From Sandaracinaceae bacterium (GTDB lineage Bacteria > Myxococcota_A > Polyangia > Polyangiales > Houyiibacteriaceae), in the NCBI GenBank assembly GCA_016706685.1, contig JADJJE010000013.1, positions 124,001-188,000 of the forward strand: a stretch of DNA of 64,000 nt. Reading direction: 5' to 3'. Of the stretch, positions 47,293-56,814 are shown piece after piece. A program made the translations under genes and the position numbers. Below the pieces are notes generated by a model. It saw only the letters and a program-made list of their open reading frames with translations. It did no database searches and had not been told where the DNA came from. The first letter of the stretch is position 1, and each line of letters begins with the position of its first letter.

Positions 47293-49974
47293 TCACCGGT
47301 CGAGCGGCATCGAGTCGGGCAGCTCCAGCCGGGCGTCGGGGGTGGGCGGGGCGTCGAGCGTGAGGAAGCCGTTCAGGTCCGTGAACGCCGCGAAGGCGCT
47401 CCCGTCACGGAAGCGCAGCACCACCCAGCGGTGGACCAGCAACGTGCGCTCGTCGCCGGCATAGGCGAACGTGCGGAGGCCGCGGTCGGACGGCGCGCTG
47501 ACCGTGCTGGCGCTGGGCAGGCGGCAGAGGCTGGAGAGCTCGTCCGACAGCTCGCGCTCCACGCAGGCCACGCGGGCCGCGTCCCACGCTGCGGCGTCGG
47601 GGCCACCTCCACGCGCAGCGCTCTCCAAGAAACGGGCGGCCGCCACGCGCACGGGTAGCTGGTGGGGCGACGCCATCCACTCGGCCGGCAACAGACGCCC
47701 GCCGCAGCGCTCGTGGCCCAGCGCGGCGAGTGCCGTCAGCACGTTCGCCCGCACGTGGGGCTCGCGGCGGGACAGCAGCGCGCACAGCGTCTCACGGGCC
47801 TCGGTGCCGAGTGACGTGGGCGCTGCGGCAGCTTCGCTCGCCGCGGGGCCCGTGCCGAACCGACCCGCACGCGCCAGCTGCGCGAGCGCAAAGGTGGCGG
47901 CCATGGGCACCGGAAAAGGCCGCTCCGTGGCCGAGAGCAGCAGCCGTACGTCGTCGTCGGTGAGCGCACGGAGCGTGGCGGCGCGACCCATGGCCGAGAC
48001 GGCCGCCGCGGCGACTTCCGTCTCGCCGCTGCGGAGGCTGTCGCGCAGCACCGTGAGCGAGGCCGGGTCGCCCAGCTCGCCGACCGCAGCCAGCGCTTGG
48101 TGACGGAGCGCGCCGTGCCCGCGGGTGGCGAGCTGCTGCAGCGCGGTCGTCGCGACTTCACCGCCCACCGCGGCGAGGGCGTGCATGGCGCGCGAGCCCA
48201 GCGCCCGGTCACGGCCCTCCACGAGCAACGTCATCTGACGAGCGATGTCGTCGCGGACGGACGTGGTCAGGTCTCCAGCAAGGCGGCGGAGCGCGTCGGT
48301 CAGCGCGGTCAGCAGCGCATGCCGGTCTGCCGGGGCGTCGCCCATCAGGCTGGTGAGCACCCGCTCGAGCCCGCTCTGGTCCATGACCTGCCCAAGCGCC
48401 ACGGCAGCCTCGAAGCGCGTCTCGGCGTCGCGATCCTCCAGCATGGGAAAGAGCGCGTCGGCACTGCCTGGGTCGCCCAGCGCGCCCAGCGCGCGCAGCA
48501 CGGCGCGCCGCAGCGCGGCATCGGAGTGGGTGAGCAGCGGCCGCAGGGCAGGCAGCGCACGCCGCTCTGCGAGGCGCCCCAGAAGGCCCACGATGCGGAT
48601 GCGCGAGTCCCCGCGCGCTCGCGGCAGCGCGTCCAGCAGCGGGTCTGCCGCGCGGCCATCGGTGCCCCAGCGCTGGAACAGCGCCTCCAGGCCGTCCAGC
48701 GCGGCGACCTGCGTGCCTTCGTCGGTGCTGCCGATGTGCTCGAGGATGGGCACCAGCGCGACGTCGCCTCCCAATCGCCCGAGCGCCAGCAAGAGCGGCG
48801 CGGCCCCGCCCCGCCCCGTGCGCAGCGCCTCCAGCAGCGCTGGCACCGCGCGCTCGTCGGGCTGCGTGAGGGCAATCTCGGCGAGGATGCGCGCGATGGC
48901 CGTGGCGTGCTGGTGGCTGGCGGTGCCCAGGCGGTTGGCCAACGACGACACCAGCGTGTCGTCGAGCCCCGCGAGCGCGCGCTGCACCAGCGCCTCCATC
49001 GCGATGGTCTGGGCGCCGGGCAGGCCCCCGAGCGCGTCGAGGATGACCTCGGAAGCGCGTGGGTCCGGGATGGGGGCGAGCGCGTCCAGGGCAGCCGCTC
49101 GCAAGCGCACGTCGGGCTGCTCCAGCAGCGCGCGCAAAGGATCGATGGCGCGCGGCGAGCGCAGCTGACCGAGGGCGAGCACCGCGGTGAGGCGTGCGTC
49201 CTCCACCGAGTCACGTGTGCCGAGCGCCAGCACCGAGAGCGCGCGGACGTCCTCTAGCGTGCCCAGCGCGTGGAACACGGCGATGCGCACCTCGGCGGAG
49301 TCATCGCGCGCGCGCCCGATGAGCGGCACCACGGCGCGCTCGTCGCCCAAGCCCCCGAGCGCGGAAGCTGCGGCGATGCGCACGGTCACGTCTTCGTCGT
49401 CCAGGCGCCCGAGCAGGGGCGTCACCACCTCGGGCCCCCCCAGGCTGGCCAGCGCCTCGATGGCGGCGATGCGGACTTCGACCGTGGTGTCCCCGAGCGT
49501 GCGAACGAGCGCCGGCAGAGAGGCCGAGTCGTTCATGGCCCCGAGCGCGCGGGCCGCCGCGGCGCGGGTCTCGCCGAGCGGGTCCAGCAGCCACTCGCTC
49601 AGCTCCGGGATGGCGTTCACCAGGCGCAGCCGCCCACACGCCTCGGCGGCCTCGGTGCGCACCGTCACGTCCGGGTCGGTGAGCGCAGCCTCGATGGCCT
49701 CGTGCGCGCGCGGCGAAGGGTAGCCCGACAGCAGCCGCACGATGTCACGGCGCCGGCCGGGCTCGGCCACGCGCAGCTCTTGGGCCAGCTGGTCCACGCG
49801 GCCCTGCCACTCGAAGCCCAGCGAGGAGAGCGCGAGCACCACCAGCAGCACGCGCCACGCCTTCGGGGCTGCCCCCAGCGAAGCGTGACGGGTGGGTCGC
49901 GGGTGGGGGGCGTGCACGGCCGCAGAGTAGCAGCTTCGGCGCGCAAGGCCCCTCGAAATCAAGCGCATATCCAT
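47293..49974 (-). CDS. Periplasmic HEAT-repeat protein
   Basis: Up to 893 residues; the start may be the ATG at 49974 or a GTG at 49917, which puts the hydrophobic segment (WRVLLVVLALSSLG) nearer the N-terminus. After that signal-like segment, some 15-20 HEAT repeats (LxDPxxxVRxxAAxALGxLGD units) run to about residue 780, and a short beta-rich domain closes the chain. HEAT arrays are scaffolds. Its stop lies one base before the tamA start, so it is the first gene of the tamA-tamB-glmM run and probably a periplasmic partner of the TAM system. That partnership is inference. Confidence 0.75.
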   Translation of the reverse strand: MDMRLISRGLARRSCYSAAVHAPHPRPTRHASLGAAPKAWRVLLVVLALSSLGFEWQGRVDQLAQELRVAEPGRRRDIVRLLSGYPSPRAHEAIEAALTDPDVTVRTEAAEACGRLRLVNAIPELSEWLLDPLGETRAAAARALGAMNDSASLPALVRTLGDTTVEVRIAAIEALASLGGPEVVTPLLGRLDDEDVTVRIAAASALGGLGDERAVVPLIGRARDDSAEVRIAVFHALGTLEDVRALSVLALGTRDSVEDARLTAVLALGQLRSPRAIDPLRALLEQPDVRLRAAALDALAPIPDPRASEVILDALGGLPGAQTIAMEALVQRALAGLDDTLVSSLANRLGTASHQHATAIARILAEIALTQPDERAVPALLEALRTGRGGAAPLLLALGRLGGDVALVPILEHIGSTDEGTQVAALDGLEALFQRWGTDGRAADPLLDALPRARGDSRIRIVGLLGRLAERRALPALRPLLTHSDAALRRAVLRALGALGDPGSADALFPMLEDRDAETRFEAAVALGQVMDQSGLERVLTSLMGDAPADRHALLTALTDALRRLAGDLTTSVRDDIARQMTLLVEGRDRALGSRAMHALAAVGGEVATTALQQLATRGHGALRHQALAAVGELGDPASLTVLRDSLRSGETEVAAAAVSAMGRAATLRALTDDDVRLLLSATERPFPVPMAATFALAQLARAGRFGTGPAASEAAAAPTSLGTEARETLCALLSRREPHVRANVLTALAALGHERCGGRLLPAEWMASPHQLPVRVAAARFLESAARGGGPDAAAWDAARVACVERELSDELSSLCRLPSASTVSAPSDRGLRTFAYAGDERTLLVHRWVVLRFRDGSAFAAFTDLNGFLTLDAPPTPDARLELPDSMPLDR

Positions 49975-50024
49975 GGGGCGCCAGGCCCATTGCGCCCGCT
50001 GGGGGCTCCGCTACGGTGACCCCC

Positions 50025-50345
50025 ATGGATCGACTGGACGAGCTGCTTCGAGACGTGCGGGACTTCGTGCGCGAGCGGGACTGGGAGCGCTACCACGACC
50101 CCAAGAACCTCACCATGGCGCTGGTGTCCGAGGCCGGTGAGCTGGCGTCCGAGCTGCGCTGGGTGGAGGGCCAGGAGGCCGACGCGTTCTGCCGGGCCGA
50201 GGGCTCCCGCCAGCGCGTCCTGGACGAGCTGGCCGACGTCACGCTCTGCGTCCTGATGCTGGCCGACCGCATCGAGGCGGACCTGCCCGCGGCGGTCCAC
50301 GACAAGCTGCGCCGCATCCGCTTGAAGTACCCCCCGGGGAGCTGA
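50025..50345 (+). CDS. MazG-like nucleotide pyrophosphohydrolase (dCTPase/RS21-C6 type)
   Basis: 106 residues from ATG 50025 (a GTG at 50016 is the alternative). The family start VRDFVRERDWERYHDPKNL and the metal-binding SEAGELASELRW then ELADVTLCVLML are all present, so the all-alpha NTP pyrophosphatase fold is clear. Such single-domain proteins hydrolyse non-canonical or methylated dCTP and other dNTPs. It is divergent from the HEAT gene with about 50 bases between and converges on the SDR gene four bases past its stop. Confidence 0.85.
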   Translation: MDRLDELLRDVRDFVRERDWERYHDPKNLTMALVSEAGELASELRWVEGQEADAFCRAEGSRQRVLDELADVTLCVLMLADRIEADLPAAVHDKLRRIRLKYPPGS

Positions 50346-50349
50346 GCCG

Positions 50350-51183
50350 CTACTTCGCGTCGGCGCCCGTCAAGCGGCGCAGCCAGCCCACCGTCTTGCG
50401 GTTGACGCGCAGCATGGCCTCCGGGGACGAGCGGTACGCACGCCACAGCAGGTTCGCCTCGCGCGGGATGACGATGATGCCGCGGCGCTTGGCCACGCCC
50501 GCCAGCATCTGCTCCACGGCTTCGTCCACGGCCATGGGCGGAGCGGGCAGCTTGCTCAGCACGGGCTCGCTCTCGGCCCCGCGCAGCTCCGTGGTGTGCG
50601 CCATGGGCGTGTCCAGGATGCCCGGGCAGACCACGCTCACCGCGATGCCGTCGCTCTCGGCCTCGGCGCGCAGCGTCTCGCTGAACGCCACCACGGCATG
50701 CTTGCTGGCGCTGTAGGCGGCCATCAGCGACGTGGGCACCAGCCCCGAGATGGAGGCGGTGTTGATGATGTGCCCGTGTCCCTGGTCACGCATGCGCGGG
50801 TAGAAGGCGTCTACGCCGCGCACCACGCCCAGCACGTTCACCTCGAACAGCCGCTCCCAGTCTTCGAGCGTGGTGTCGCGCACCAGCCCGGCCACCGCGA
50901 TGCCGGCGTTGTTGAAGAAGAAGTCCACGTGGTCGAAGCGCTGGTAGACCTCCGCCGCCACGTGCTCCCACTGGCCGCTCTTGCGCACGTCCAGCGGGAA
51001 GAAGTGCACGTCGTTGGCCTCGCCGCCCAGCGTCCACGCCGTGCGCTCCAGCAGGTCGGCCTCGATGTCGGCCAACAACACGGTGGCGCCGCGCTTCACG
51101 AGGGCGCTGGCGAGCGCGCGACCCAGGCCCGACGCGGCACCCGTGATGAACGCCACCTTTCCGTCGAACGGGTCGCGCTTCAC
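50350..51183 (-). CDS. Short-chain dehydrogenase/reductase
   Basis: 277 residues starting at a GTG whose last bases overlap the stop of the aminopeptidase gene (GTGA). The NAD(P) motif is TGAASGLG, with NNAG at the fourth strand, catalytic YSASK (Tyr and Lys), and a VVCPGILDTPMA turn. It is a classical SDR that could act on a steroid, fatty-acyl or sugar substrate; the substrate cannot be told. It is the fourth gene of the thioesterase-DUF2135-aminopeptidase-SDR unit. Confidence 0.88.
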   Translation of the reverse strand: MKRDPFDGKVAFITGAASGLGRALASALVKRGATVLLADIEADLLERTAWTLGGEANDVHFFPLDVRKSGQWEHVAAEVYQRFDHVDFFFNNAGIAVAGLVRDTTLEDWERLFEVNVLGVVRGVDAFYPRMRDQGHGHIINTASISGLVPTSLMAAYSASKHAVVAFSETLRAEAESDGIAVSVVCPGILDTPMAHTTELRGAESEPVLSKLPAPPMAVDEAVEQMLAGVAKRRGIIVIPREANLLWRAYRSSPEAMLRVNRKTVGWLRRLTGADAK

Positions 51184-53762
51184 TTCGGCTCCCGTGCGCC
51201 ATCCGCGTTGGCCTGGGCAGGGGGCGCCGCCGGCGCGTCGCGCGCCTCCAGCACCGAGAGGCGCTCCTCGAGCAGGCGCAGCTTGTCGCGCAGCCCGTCC
51301 AGCTGCTTCCCGGCAGCGTCTGCGTCCTGCTTGCCCAGCTTCGAGATGAGGCGCTCGATGCCCACGCGCTCTTGGTACGGCAGTGTGCGCGCGTAGGCGG
51401 AGAGGGCCTCGGCGCGCTCGCTGGCTCCCGCTGCCGAGAGGGCCAGGGCGGCGGCTCGCCGGACGCGCGCGTGCGGGTCGCGCAGCGCGTCCTCGAGGGC
51501 TTCCTTCGCGGGCGCTTGCTCGTGTCGCTCGAGGTGAGGGGTCAGCTCGCCCAGCCCCTCGGCGGCGGCCACGCGCACCAGGTCGTGGAGCACCCCCGGG
51601 CGCAGCGCCTCCTGCAGTGGCTCGCGTGCGCTGCGGTGATGGCTCTTGCCCAAGCCGCGCAGCGCCCCGCGCTGAGCGAAGCCGCCGTGACCCGGCACGT
51701 GCGCGTGGGTGGTGAGCGTGTCGCCCGGGGCCAGCGCGCGCTGAGCGCCCAGCGCGTCCAGCGCGGCCTCGTGGGCACGCGGGGGAAGCCCTTCACGCAG
51801 CCGCGCGGTCAGGCACGCCACGATGCGCGCGTCCCGGTAGCGGCCCAGCTGCCGCAGCAGCGCGGCCAGGCTGAGCGGGTCCGTGTGAGTCCCGGCCAGC
51901 GTGAGCAGCCCGTCGAGCGCCACCCCGGTCTGCGCGTCGCCCAGCGCGTCGGCCCACTCGCAGCGCACGCCCCAGAACGGCTCCGCTTCGAACGCCGCGA
52001 CGACCGCCTGCGTGTCCCGCGCGTGCCCCGTCTTCACCAGGGCGTGCGCGGCCAGGATGCGTCCGCGCACGTCATCGGCCTGCACCAGCTGCGCCTGCAA
52101 GGCGGGCGCGCCGGGCTCCCACTCGAGCTCGAACAGGGCCGTGAACGCCGGGTCGATGCGCACGCGCGTGGCCGGCGCGTCGAGCGGCAGCAGCAACACG
52201 TGGCGCGCCTCCTCGATGGCCAGCGTGACCGTGAACGTGCGCTCGGCGGTGGTGATCTCCACGGGCAGCGCGAACGCGAAGAGTGGGATGCCCAGCTTCT
52301 CGTCCCGCTGGCCCTGCGTGACCGTGATGCGCGTCTCGTGCCGCGCGTCGTCGTGTGCCACCTCCACCTTCAGCTTCGGGTGACCCGGCGCGCGCAGCCA
52401 CTGGTCGAAGAAGCGCCCCAGCGAGCGCCCCGAGTGCTCCTCCAGCACGCGCCGGAAGTCGTCGGTCTCGACCGTCTTGCCCTTGTAGCGCGCGAGGTAG
52501 TCCCGCACCGCGCCGAAGAACGTGTCGTCTCCCAGCAGGCAGCGCAGCATGTGCAGGCGCAGTCCGCCGCCCGGGTAGAGGTGCATGTCGTAGAGGTCGA
52601 ACGACGAGTCGTAGGTGCGCGTCACGATGGGCCGCGCGTAGCGCTCGCTCACCTCGCCGAAGTAGGCCTTCTGGCAGCGGTAGAGGTCGTACTCGAGCGC
52701 CGCGCGCCCGTGCCGGTGCTCCCACCAACACGTCTCCATGTACGTGGCCCAGCTCTCCTTGAGCCACGCGTGACTGTGGTCGCGCACCACCACGTCATCG
52801 CCGAACCAGGAGTGCGCCATCTCGTGCACGTTGATGATGTCCACCAGCAGCGCTTCTTCCGTGGCCAGCGCCTCGTCCAGCAGGAAGCGGTCGTCCCACG
52901 ACACCAGCGAGATGTTCTCCATGGCGCCGCCGATGCCCTCGGCCGCGAACTGGAAGTACTTGGGGAACGGGTAGGGGCCCAGCACGGTCTGCATCCACGT
53001 CAGCATCTCGCTGGTGCGGCCGAAGCTGCGCGTGAGCATGGCGGCGTCGAAGGGCGCAGCGGCGAACGCGGCCACGGGGATCTCTCCCACGGGCTCGCCG
53101 TCGGCGCGCACGAATTCGCCCACGGCAAAGCAGGCCAGGTAGCTGGGGCACAGCGTCTCCAGCTCGTAGCGCGTGGTCTTGGTGCCGTCGTCATGAGGCG
53201 CGTCGCCCGCGTGGGCCCCGTTGGCCAGCGCGGTGAAGCCGGCCGGGACGCGCAGCCGCCAAGTGAGCGAGGTGCGCACGGCGGGCAGGTCCACACAGGC
53301 CAGCCAATGACGCGCGCGCTCCGTCTCGTGGTCGGTCACGGCGTAGCGCGCCGCGTTGGGCCGGTGCGGCACGGGCCCGGAGAAGAGCACGCCGCTCGCC
53401 GGCGACTCCACACGGTAGCGCACCGTGACCACGCGCTCTTCGTCGCGCTTTAGCGGGGGGTCGAACACCAGCGCGATGCGCTGACCGTCGTAGCGATGCC
53501 GCGCGCCAGTGACCACGAGGTCCAGGAAGCCGATGCCGTTCAGCGTGAGCTCCGCCGCGCCCTCCACCTGGGCCCGCACGCGGGTGGCCACGCTCACGTC
53601 CAGCGCCCGCACGTCCACGTGGACGTGCACTGAGATGTCCAGGTGCTGCGGCACGAGGCGCAGGTCGGGCGGGTAGTGGGCCGTGGCGTTGGCCGAAGCG
53701 AATTCCGCGCCGTGCGCGAGCCCGCCGCGCCGGTGCGCGCAGCATGCGTGGTGGTCGTTCAT
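51180..53762 (-). CDS. M1-family zinc aminopeptidase with C-terminal HEAT and coiled-coil region
   Basis: 860 residues from the ATG at 53760-53762. The M1 signatures are intact: the exopeptidase loop GAMEN at 279-283 and the zinc site HEMAH (H313, E314, H317) with the third ligand E336 in WLKESWATYME. After the barrel the last ~330 residues are HEAT-like repeats and then a Leu-rich coiled-coil (GLRDKLRLLEERLSVLEA) with a Pro/Ala tail, not usual for bacterial PepN. It would trim amino-terminal residues from peptides; no signal peptide is clear, so the location is open. The start overlaps the stop of the preceding gene (ATGA). Confidence 0.88.
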   Translation of the reverse strand: MNDHHACCAHRRGGLAHGAEFASANATAHYPPDLRLVPQHLDISVHVHVDVRALDVSVATRVRAQVEGAAELTLNGIGFLDLVVTGARHRYDGQRIALVFDPPLKRDEERVVTVRYRVESPASGVLFSGPVPHRPNAARYAVTDHETERARHWLACVDLPAVRTSLTWRLRVPAGFTALANGAHAGDAPHDDGTKTTRYELETLCPSYLACFAVGEFVRADGEPVGEIPVAAFAAAPFDAAMLTRSFGRTSEMLTWMQTVLGPYPFPKYFQFAAEGIGGAMENISLVSWDDRFLLDEALATEEALLVDIINVHEMAHSWFGDDVVVRDHSHAWLKESWATYMETCWWEHRHGRAALEYDLYRCQKAYFGEVSERYARPIVTRTYDSSFDLYDMHLYPGGGLRLHMLRCLLGDDTFFGAVRDYLARYKGKTVETDDFRRVLEEHSGRSLGRFFDQWLRAPGHPKLKVEVAHDDARHETRITVTQGQRDEKLGIPLFAFALPVEITTAERTFTVTLAIEEARHVLLLPLDAPATRVRIDPAFTALFELEWEPGAPALQAQLVQADDVRGRILAAHALVKTGHARDTQAVVAAFEAEPFWGVRCEWADALGDAQTGVALDGLLTLAGTHTDPLSLAALLRQLGRYRDARIVACLTARLREGLPPRAHEAALDALGAQRALAPGDTLTTHAHVPGHGGFAQRGALRGLGKSHHRSAREPLQEALRPGVLHDLVRVAAAEGLGELTPHLERHEQAPAKEALEDALRDPHARVRRAAALALSAAGASERAEALSAYARTLPYQERVGIERLISKLGKQDADAAGKQLDGLRDKLRLLEERLSVLEARDAPAAPPAQANADGAREPK

Positions 53763-55120
53763 GGAGCGGCAGTCTGGCACGGGGACACGTCGAAGTTCAC
53801 CACCGTCTGACACCAGCCGCGCTGCGCGCCGGGCTCCTGGCTGCACGTCTCGCTCACGCCCGCGCCATCGAAGCGTCCGCTGAAGACAGCGGTCTCGCCG
53901 CAGTTGCGCACGGTCACCGTGTAGTCCACCGGTGCCACCCCGAGGCAGTTGCGGTAGTGCGCCACGCGCACCTGATAGGTGCCGGCGGGGGCCTGCCCTG
54001 CGCTCCAGAAGATGTGCTCGGCGTTGACGCCCATCTGGTTGCCGCAGGCTGCGTTGGCGTCCAGGTCCAGGTGTCCGCCCGATGGAGACGTGGTGTTGCC
54101 GTAGTAGATCATCGTGCCCGTGCCCTCCACCACGTAGAGGTCGAGATCGGTGGCCGTGGACATGGAGAGCGTCACCTCCACGTCGCCCGTGCCCAGCGTC
54201 ATCACCCGCACGGTGCGCGGCGCGGCGTCCGAGATGCGACCGCTCTCGTCCACCGAGGCCACGCGCATCACCACGTCCAGGTACGGCTTGTCGGTGAGCG
54301 GCGCGCCGCCTGGCCCGATGGGGGCGTCGATACCGAAGCGGAACGCCGCCGCGTCGATGCCGGTCACGCGCACCTGGCCGAGCTCGCTGTCCACCACGGC
54401 AGGCAGCCAGAAGTGTCCGGGGTAGCCGTCGAACGAGACGATCAGCGCCTGCACGCCGCCCTCGCTCCCCTCGCCGGGCCCCGCCACGATGGACAGCTCC
54501 GAGGGCGATCCCGGGATGACGGTCAGCGGCTGGGCCAGCACACCCTCGATGCGCAGCGATGGCGCCGACGGCCCAGTGGGCGCTGGCATGTTGGCCGCCC
54601 TCAGCTCGGCCCCGGGGACGATCCACGGGGTCTCCACGGTGCGACCCTGGCGCTGATCGTTGGTCAGGCGGCCCTGGTTGGTGAGCCCGCTGGGAAGCAG
54701 GCCCTGCACGGTGACGTACGGTCCCGGCCGGTAGCGCGGACGCATGGCGGCCTGCGCGGGGTCGCCGGTGCCCGCGAGGCCCGGGGGCGGCGGTGGCGGC
54801 GGTGGTGGCGGCGGCACCGGGGCGCCCAGGGGGTGGTCGGGGTCTTCATCGCCGGTCGCGGTCGGGTCTTCTGCAGAGCCCGTGAAGCCGCTCGCGAAGT
54901 GCCACGCCAGGCCCCCTCCGAGGCACAGCAAGACGACCAGCACGGTGGGGCATCCGACGAGGATGGCCAGGTTCCGCCCCGAGGACGGGTCCTCCAGGTG
55001 GCTGGGAGCCTCCGCCAGCAGCGCCTCTTCTTCTTCGCGCCCCAACCGGGCCCCGCGCCGGCGCCGTCGCGCTTCGGTGTCTTCGCTGCCCTCGCCAGGC
55101 TTGTCGCGGTCGCCTCTCAC
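53759..55120 (-). CDS. Membrane-anchored DUF2135-like (YfaP-type) protein
   Basis: 453 residues. An Arg-rich head of 46 residues is followed by a membrane helix at about 48-76, a glycine/aspartate segment and an uninterrupted Pro run (PVPPPPPPPPPPPG, near 100-114), so the rest is extracellular or periplasmic. At about 310-440 comes a DUF2135-like module (DLDLYVVEGTGTMIYYGN, SGGHLDLDANAACGNQ, HIFWSAGQAPAGTYQVRV), which in YfaP homologues is a beta-rich, Ca-binding-like fold. Function unknown. It overlaps both neighbours in the operon (ATGA at each end). Confidence 0.72.
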   Translation of the reverse strand: MRGDRDKPGEGSEDTEARRRRRGARLGREEEEALLAEAPSHLEDPSSGRNLAILVGCPTVLVVLLCLGGGLAWHFASGFTGSAEDPTATGDEDPDHPLGAPVPPPPPPPPPPPGLAGTGDPAQAAMRPRYRPGPYVTVQGLLPSGLTNQGRLTNDQRQGRTVETPWIVPGAELRAANMPAPTGPSAPSLRIEGVLAQPLTVIPGSPSELSIVAGPGEGSEGGVQALIVSFDGYPGHFWLPAVVDSELGQVRVTGIDAAAFRFGIDAPIGPGGAPLTDKPYLDVVMRVASVDESGRISDAAPRTVRVMTLGTGDVEVTLSMSTATDLDLYVVEGTGTMIYYGNTTSPSGGHLDLDANAACGNQMGVNAEHIFWSAGQAPAGTYQVRVAHYRNCLGVAPVDYTVTVRNCGETAVFSGRFDGAGVSETCSQEPGAQRGWCQTVVNFDVSPCQTAAP

Positions 55121-55548
55121 GCGGGTCCTCGGGGGGTCTCACCCGGCGCTCCGGTGAGGCGTGCCAGCACCATCAGCGGCAGCATGACCAGCTTCTTCTC
55201 GCGGTTCACGCACACCAGCTGCACCTTGCCTTCCACCAAGCGTTTGCCATCGGTGCGCCGGTGGACGTCCTGATGGAAGACCAGCCGGTAGTCCGACTCG
55301 CGCTCCACGCGCGTGTGGATCTCGAGGGCGTCTCCGAAGACCGCGCCTTCGCGGAACGTCATCTCGGCCTTGTAGACCACGAAGCCCACGCCCTCGGTCT
55401 CCCACAGGCCCACCAGCTCGGACACACCCAGGAAGTGCTCGCGCGCGCGCTCGAAATACTTCAAGTAGTTGGCGTGATAGACGACCCCGGAATGATCCGT
55501 GTCCTCGTAGTAGACCTGAACCGCGTGGACGTGCGGGGCTTGCACCAT
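55117..55548 (-). CDS. Acyl-CoA thioesterase of the YbgC (hot-dog) type
   Basis: 143 residues, family length. The catalytic block YYEDTDHSGVVYHANYLKYF with D18 matches YbgC/4-hydroxybenzoyl-CoA thioesterases. YbgC homologues hydrolyse acyl-CoA and often sit with tol-pal; no tol gene is near here. It is the first gene of a four-gene unit whose neighbours are an anchored protein, an aminopeptidase and an SDR, each joined by four-base overlaps. The gap to the divergent lipoprotein gene is 60 bases. Confidence 0.86.
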   Translation of the reverse strand: MVQAPHVHAVQVYYEDTDHSGVVYHANYLKYFERAREHFLGVSELVGLWETEGVGFVVYKAEMTFREGAVFGDALEIHTRVERESDYRLVFHQDVHRRTDGKRLVEGKVQLVCVNREKKLVMLPLMVLARLTGAPGETPRGPA

Positions 55549-55608
55549 CGGGCGGATATATCAGGCGCGACGGACAACCGCATCTCGTGTGCGCGAGGGC
55601 CGGCACGG

Positions 55609-56814
55609 ATGCCGCGCCAGGTGGCCTTGGTGGTCGCGCTCGCCCTCGGGCTCTTCGGCTGCGGTGACCCGCCCCCCCCCGCGGCCGATCCTCTCGCGGA
55701 CCCGCAGACCCCGCGCCCGCAGGAGGCCACGCCGCCGTCCCTGACCGCCCGGCCCAGCACGCCTCCGGACAGCGCGTGCCGAGTCACGCCGCTCGCCACG
55801 ATCGTGGCCCCCGAGCGCGTGCAGCGCCTGACGCTCCTCACGGGCGCGGCCCAGCCAGCGCCTGGCACCGAGGGGCTCTCGCTCTTGGTCGAGACCGCCA
55901 CCACCGAGCTGGTCCGGCTGACCCCGGAGTTCGGCGTGCGCACCCGGCGGCCCCTCGAAGTGCGCATCGAAGCGGCGGTCAGCACGGGCGCTGGCATCGT
56001 CGCGCTGGTGGCCGGCCCTGCGGGTCCCACAGGGGCCGCGCAGTACCGCGTGCTGCAGCTGGGCGAGACCGCGGCCAGCGACACGGAGCTCCAGCTTCCG
56101 GTTCCGGTGCACGCGGTCGGCGCCTTTCGCCGCAACACCGCTGCCGGCCAGGTGGTCTTCACCTGGACCGATGGCCGCCAGCCGCCGCTGGCCCTCCGCC
56201 TGCTCACGTCGCCGGGTCAGGCCCCGCGCTTCGACGCGGCCTATGCACTCAGCCCCGAGGTGGATCTCGACGACGCGCGCGCGGTGCAGCTGCTGCGGGT
56301 CGCCCTCGACGACACGTCGTTCGCCGCCATCGTGCGCGAGGGCGCCGCCGAGGGTGCCGACAGCCAGGTGTGGCTCGCGCGGCCCAGCGGCCCCGTGCCG
56401 GTGCCTGCCCTCGAGGACGTGGCCGACATCGAGTCGCTCGCCATCGTGGGCGATCAGGTGTGGGCCATCGCCACCCTCGAGTTCTCGCGCCCGCTGCTGT
56501 TCCGCATCCTGCCCACTGGCCAGCTGGATGGGCCCCCCGAGGAACTCGCGCGCGACGCCACGCTGCCCGCGCCGCTGCCGAGTGGAGACCCCGCGCGCCT
56601 CTTGGTAGAGGGCGACCGGCTGCTCCTGCGGCGGCGCAACGCCATGGGTGACCCGCTCCTCCCCGACGCCGTGGTCGCCACGCGCACCAGCGCCACGCTG
56701 CCCGCCGACGTGCTGCGGGACGGGGCGCGCTACGTGGTGGTGTATCAAGACCGTGACGAAGCGGGCGGCTCGTGGCCCATTCGCTTCGCCTCACTAGACT
56801 GCGCCCAGCCATGA
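55609..56814 (+). CDS. Lipoprotein, unknown function
   Basis: 401 residues from ATG 55609. The signal peptide ends in a lipobox (ALGLFGC), followed by a Pro/Ala/Asp-rich linker to about residue 60. The mature part contains repeating beta-like segments of about 40 residues (for example VVFTWTDGRQPPLALRLLTS) resembling a propeller, but I do not recognise a family. Its stop overlaps the GDPD start (ATGA), so the two proteins are made together, and the pair is divergent from the thioesterase operon. Confidence 0.65.
   Translation: MPRQVALVVALALGLFGCGDPPPPAADPLADPQTPRPQEATPPSLTARPSTPPDSACRVTPLATIVAPERVQRLTLLTGAAQPAPGTEGLSLLVETATTELVRLTPEFGVRTRRPLEVRIEAAVSTGAGIVALVAGPAGPTGAAQYRVLQLGETAASDTELQLPVPVHAVGAFRRNTAAGQVVFTWTDGRQPPLALRLLTSPGQAPRFDAAYALSPEVDLDDARAVQLLRVALDDTSFAAIVREGAAEGADSQVWLARPSGPVPVPALEDVADIESLAIVGDQVWAIATLEFSRPLLFRILPTGQLDGPPEELARDATLPAPLPSGDPARLLVEGDRLLLRRRNAMGDPLLPDAVVATRTSATLPADVLRDGARYVVVYQDRDEAGGSWPIRFASLDCAQP

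Noticed and set aside
51372..53453. 693-codon open frame on the plus strand
   Set aside because: It is the complement of the M1 aminopeptidase and has no recognisable protein features.
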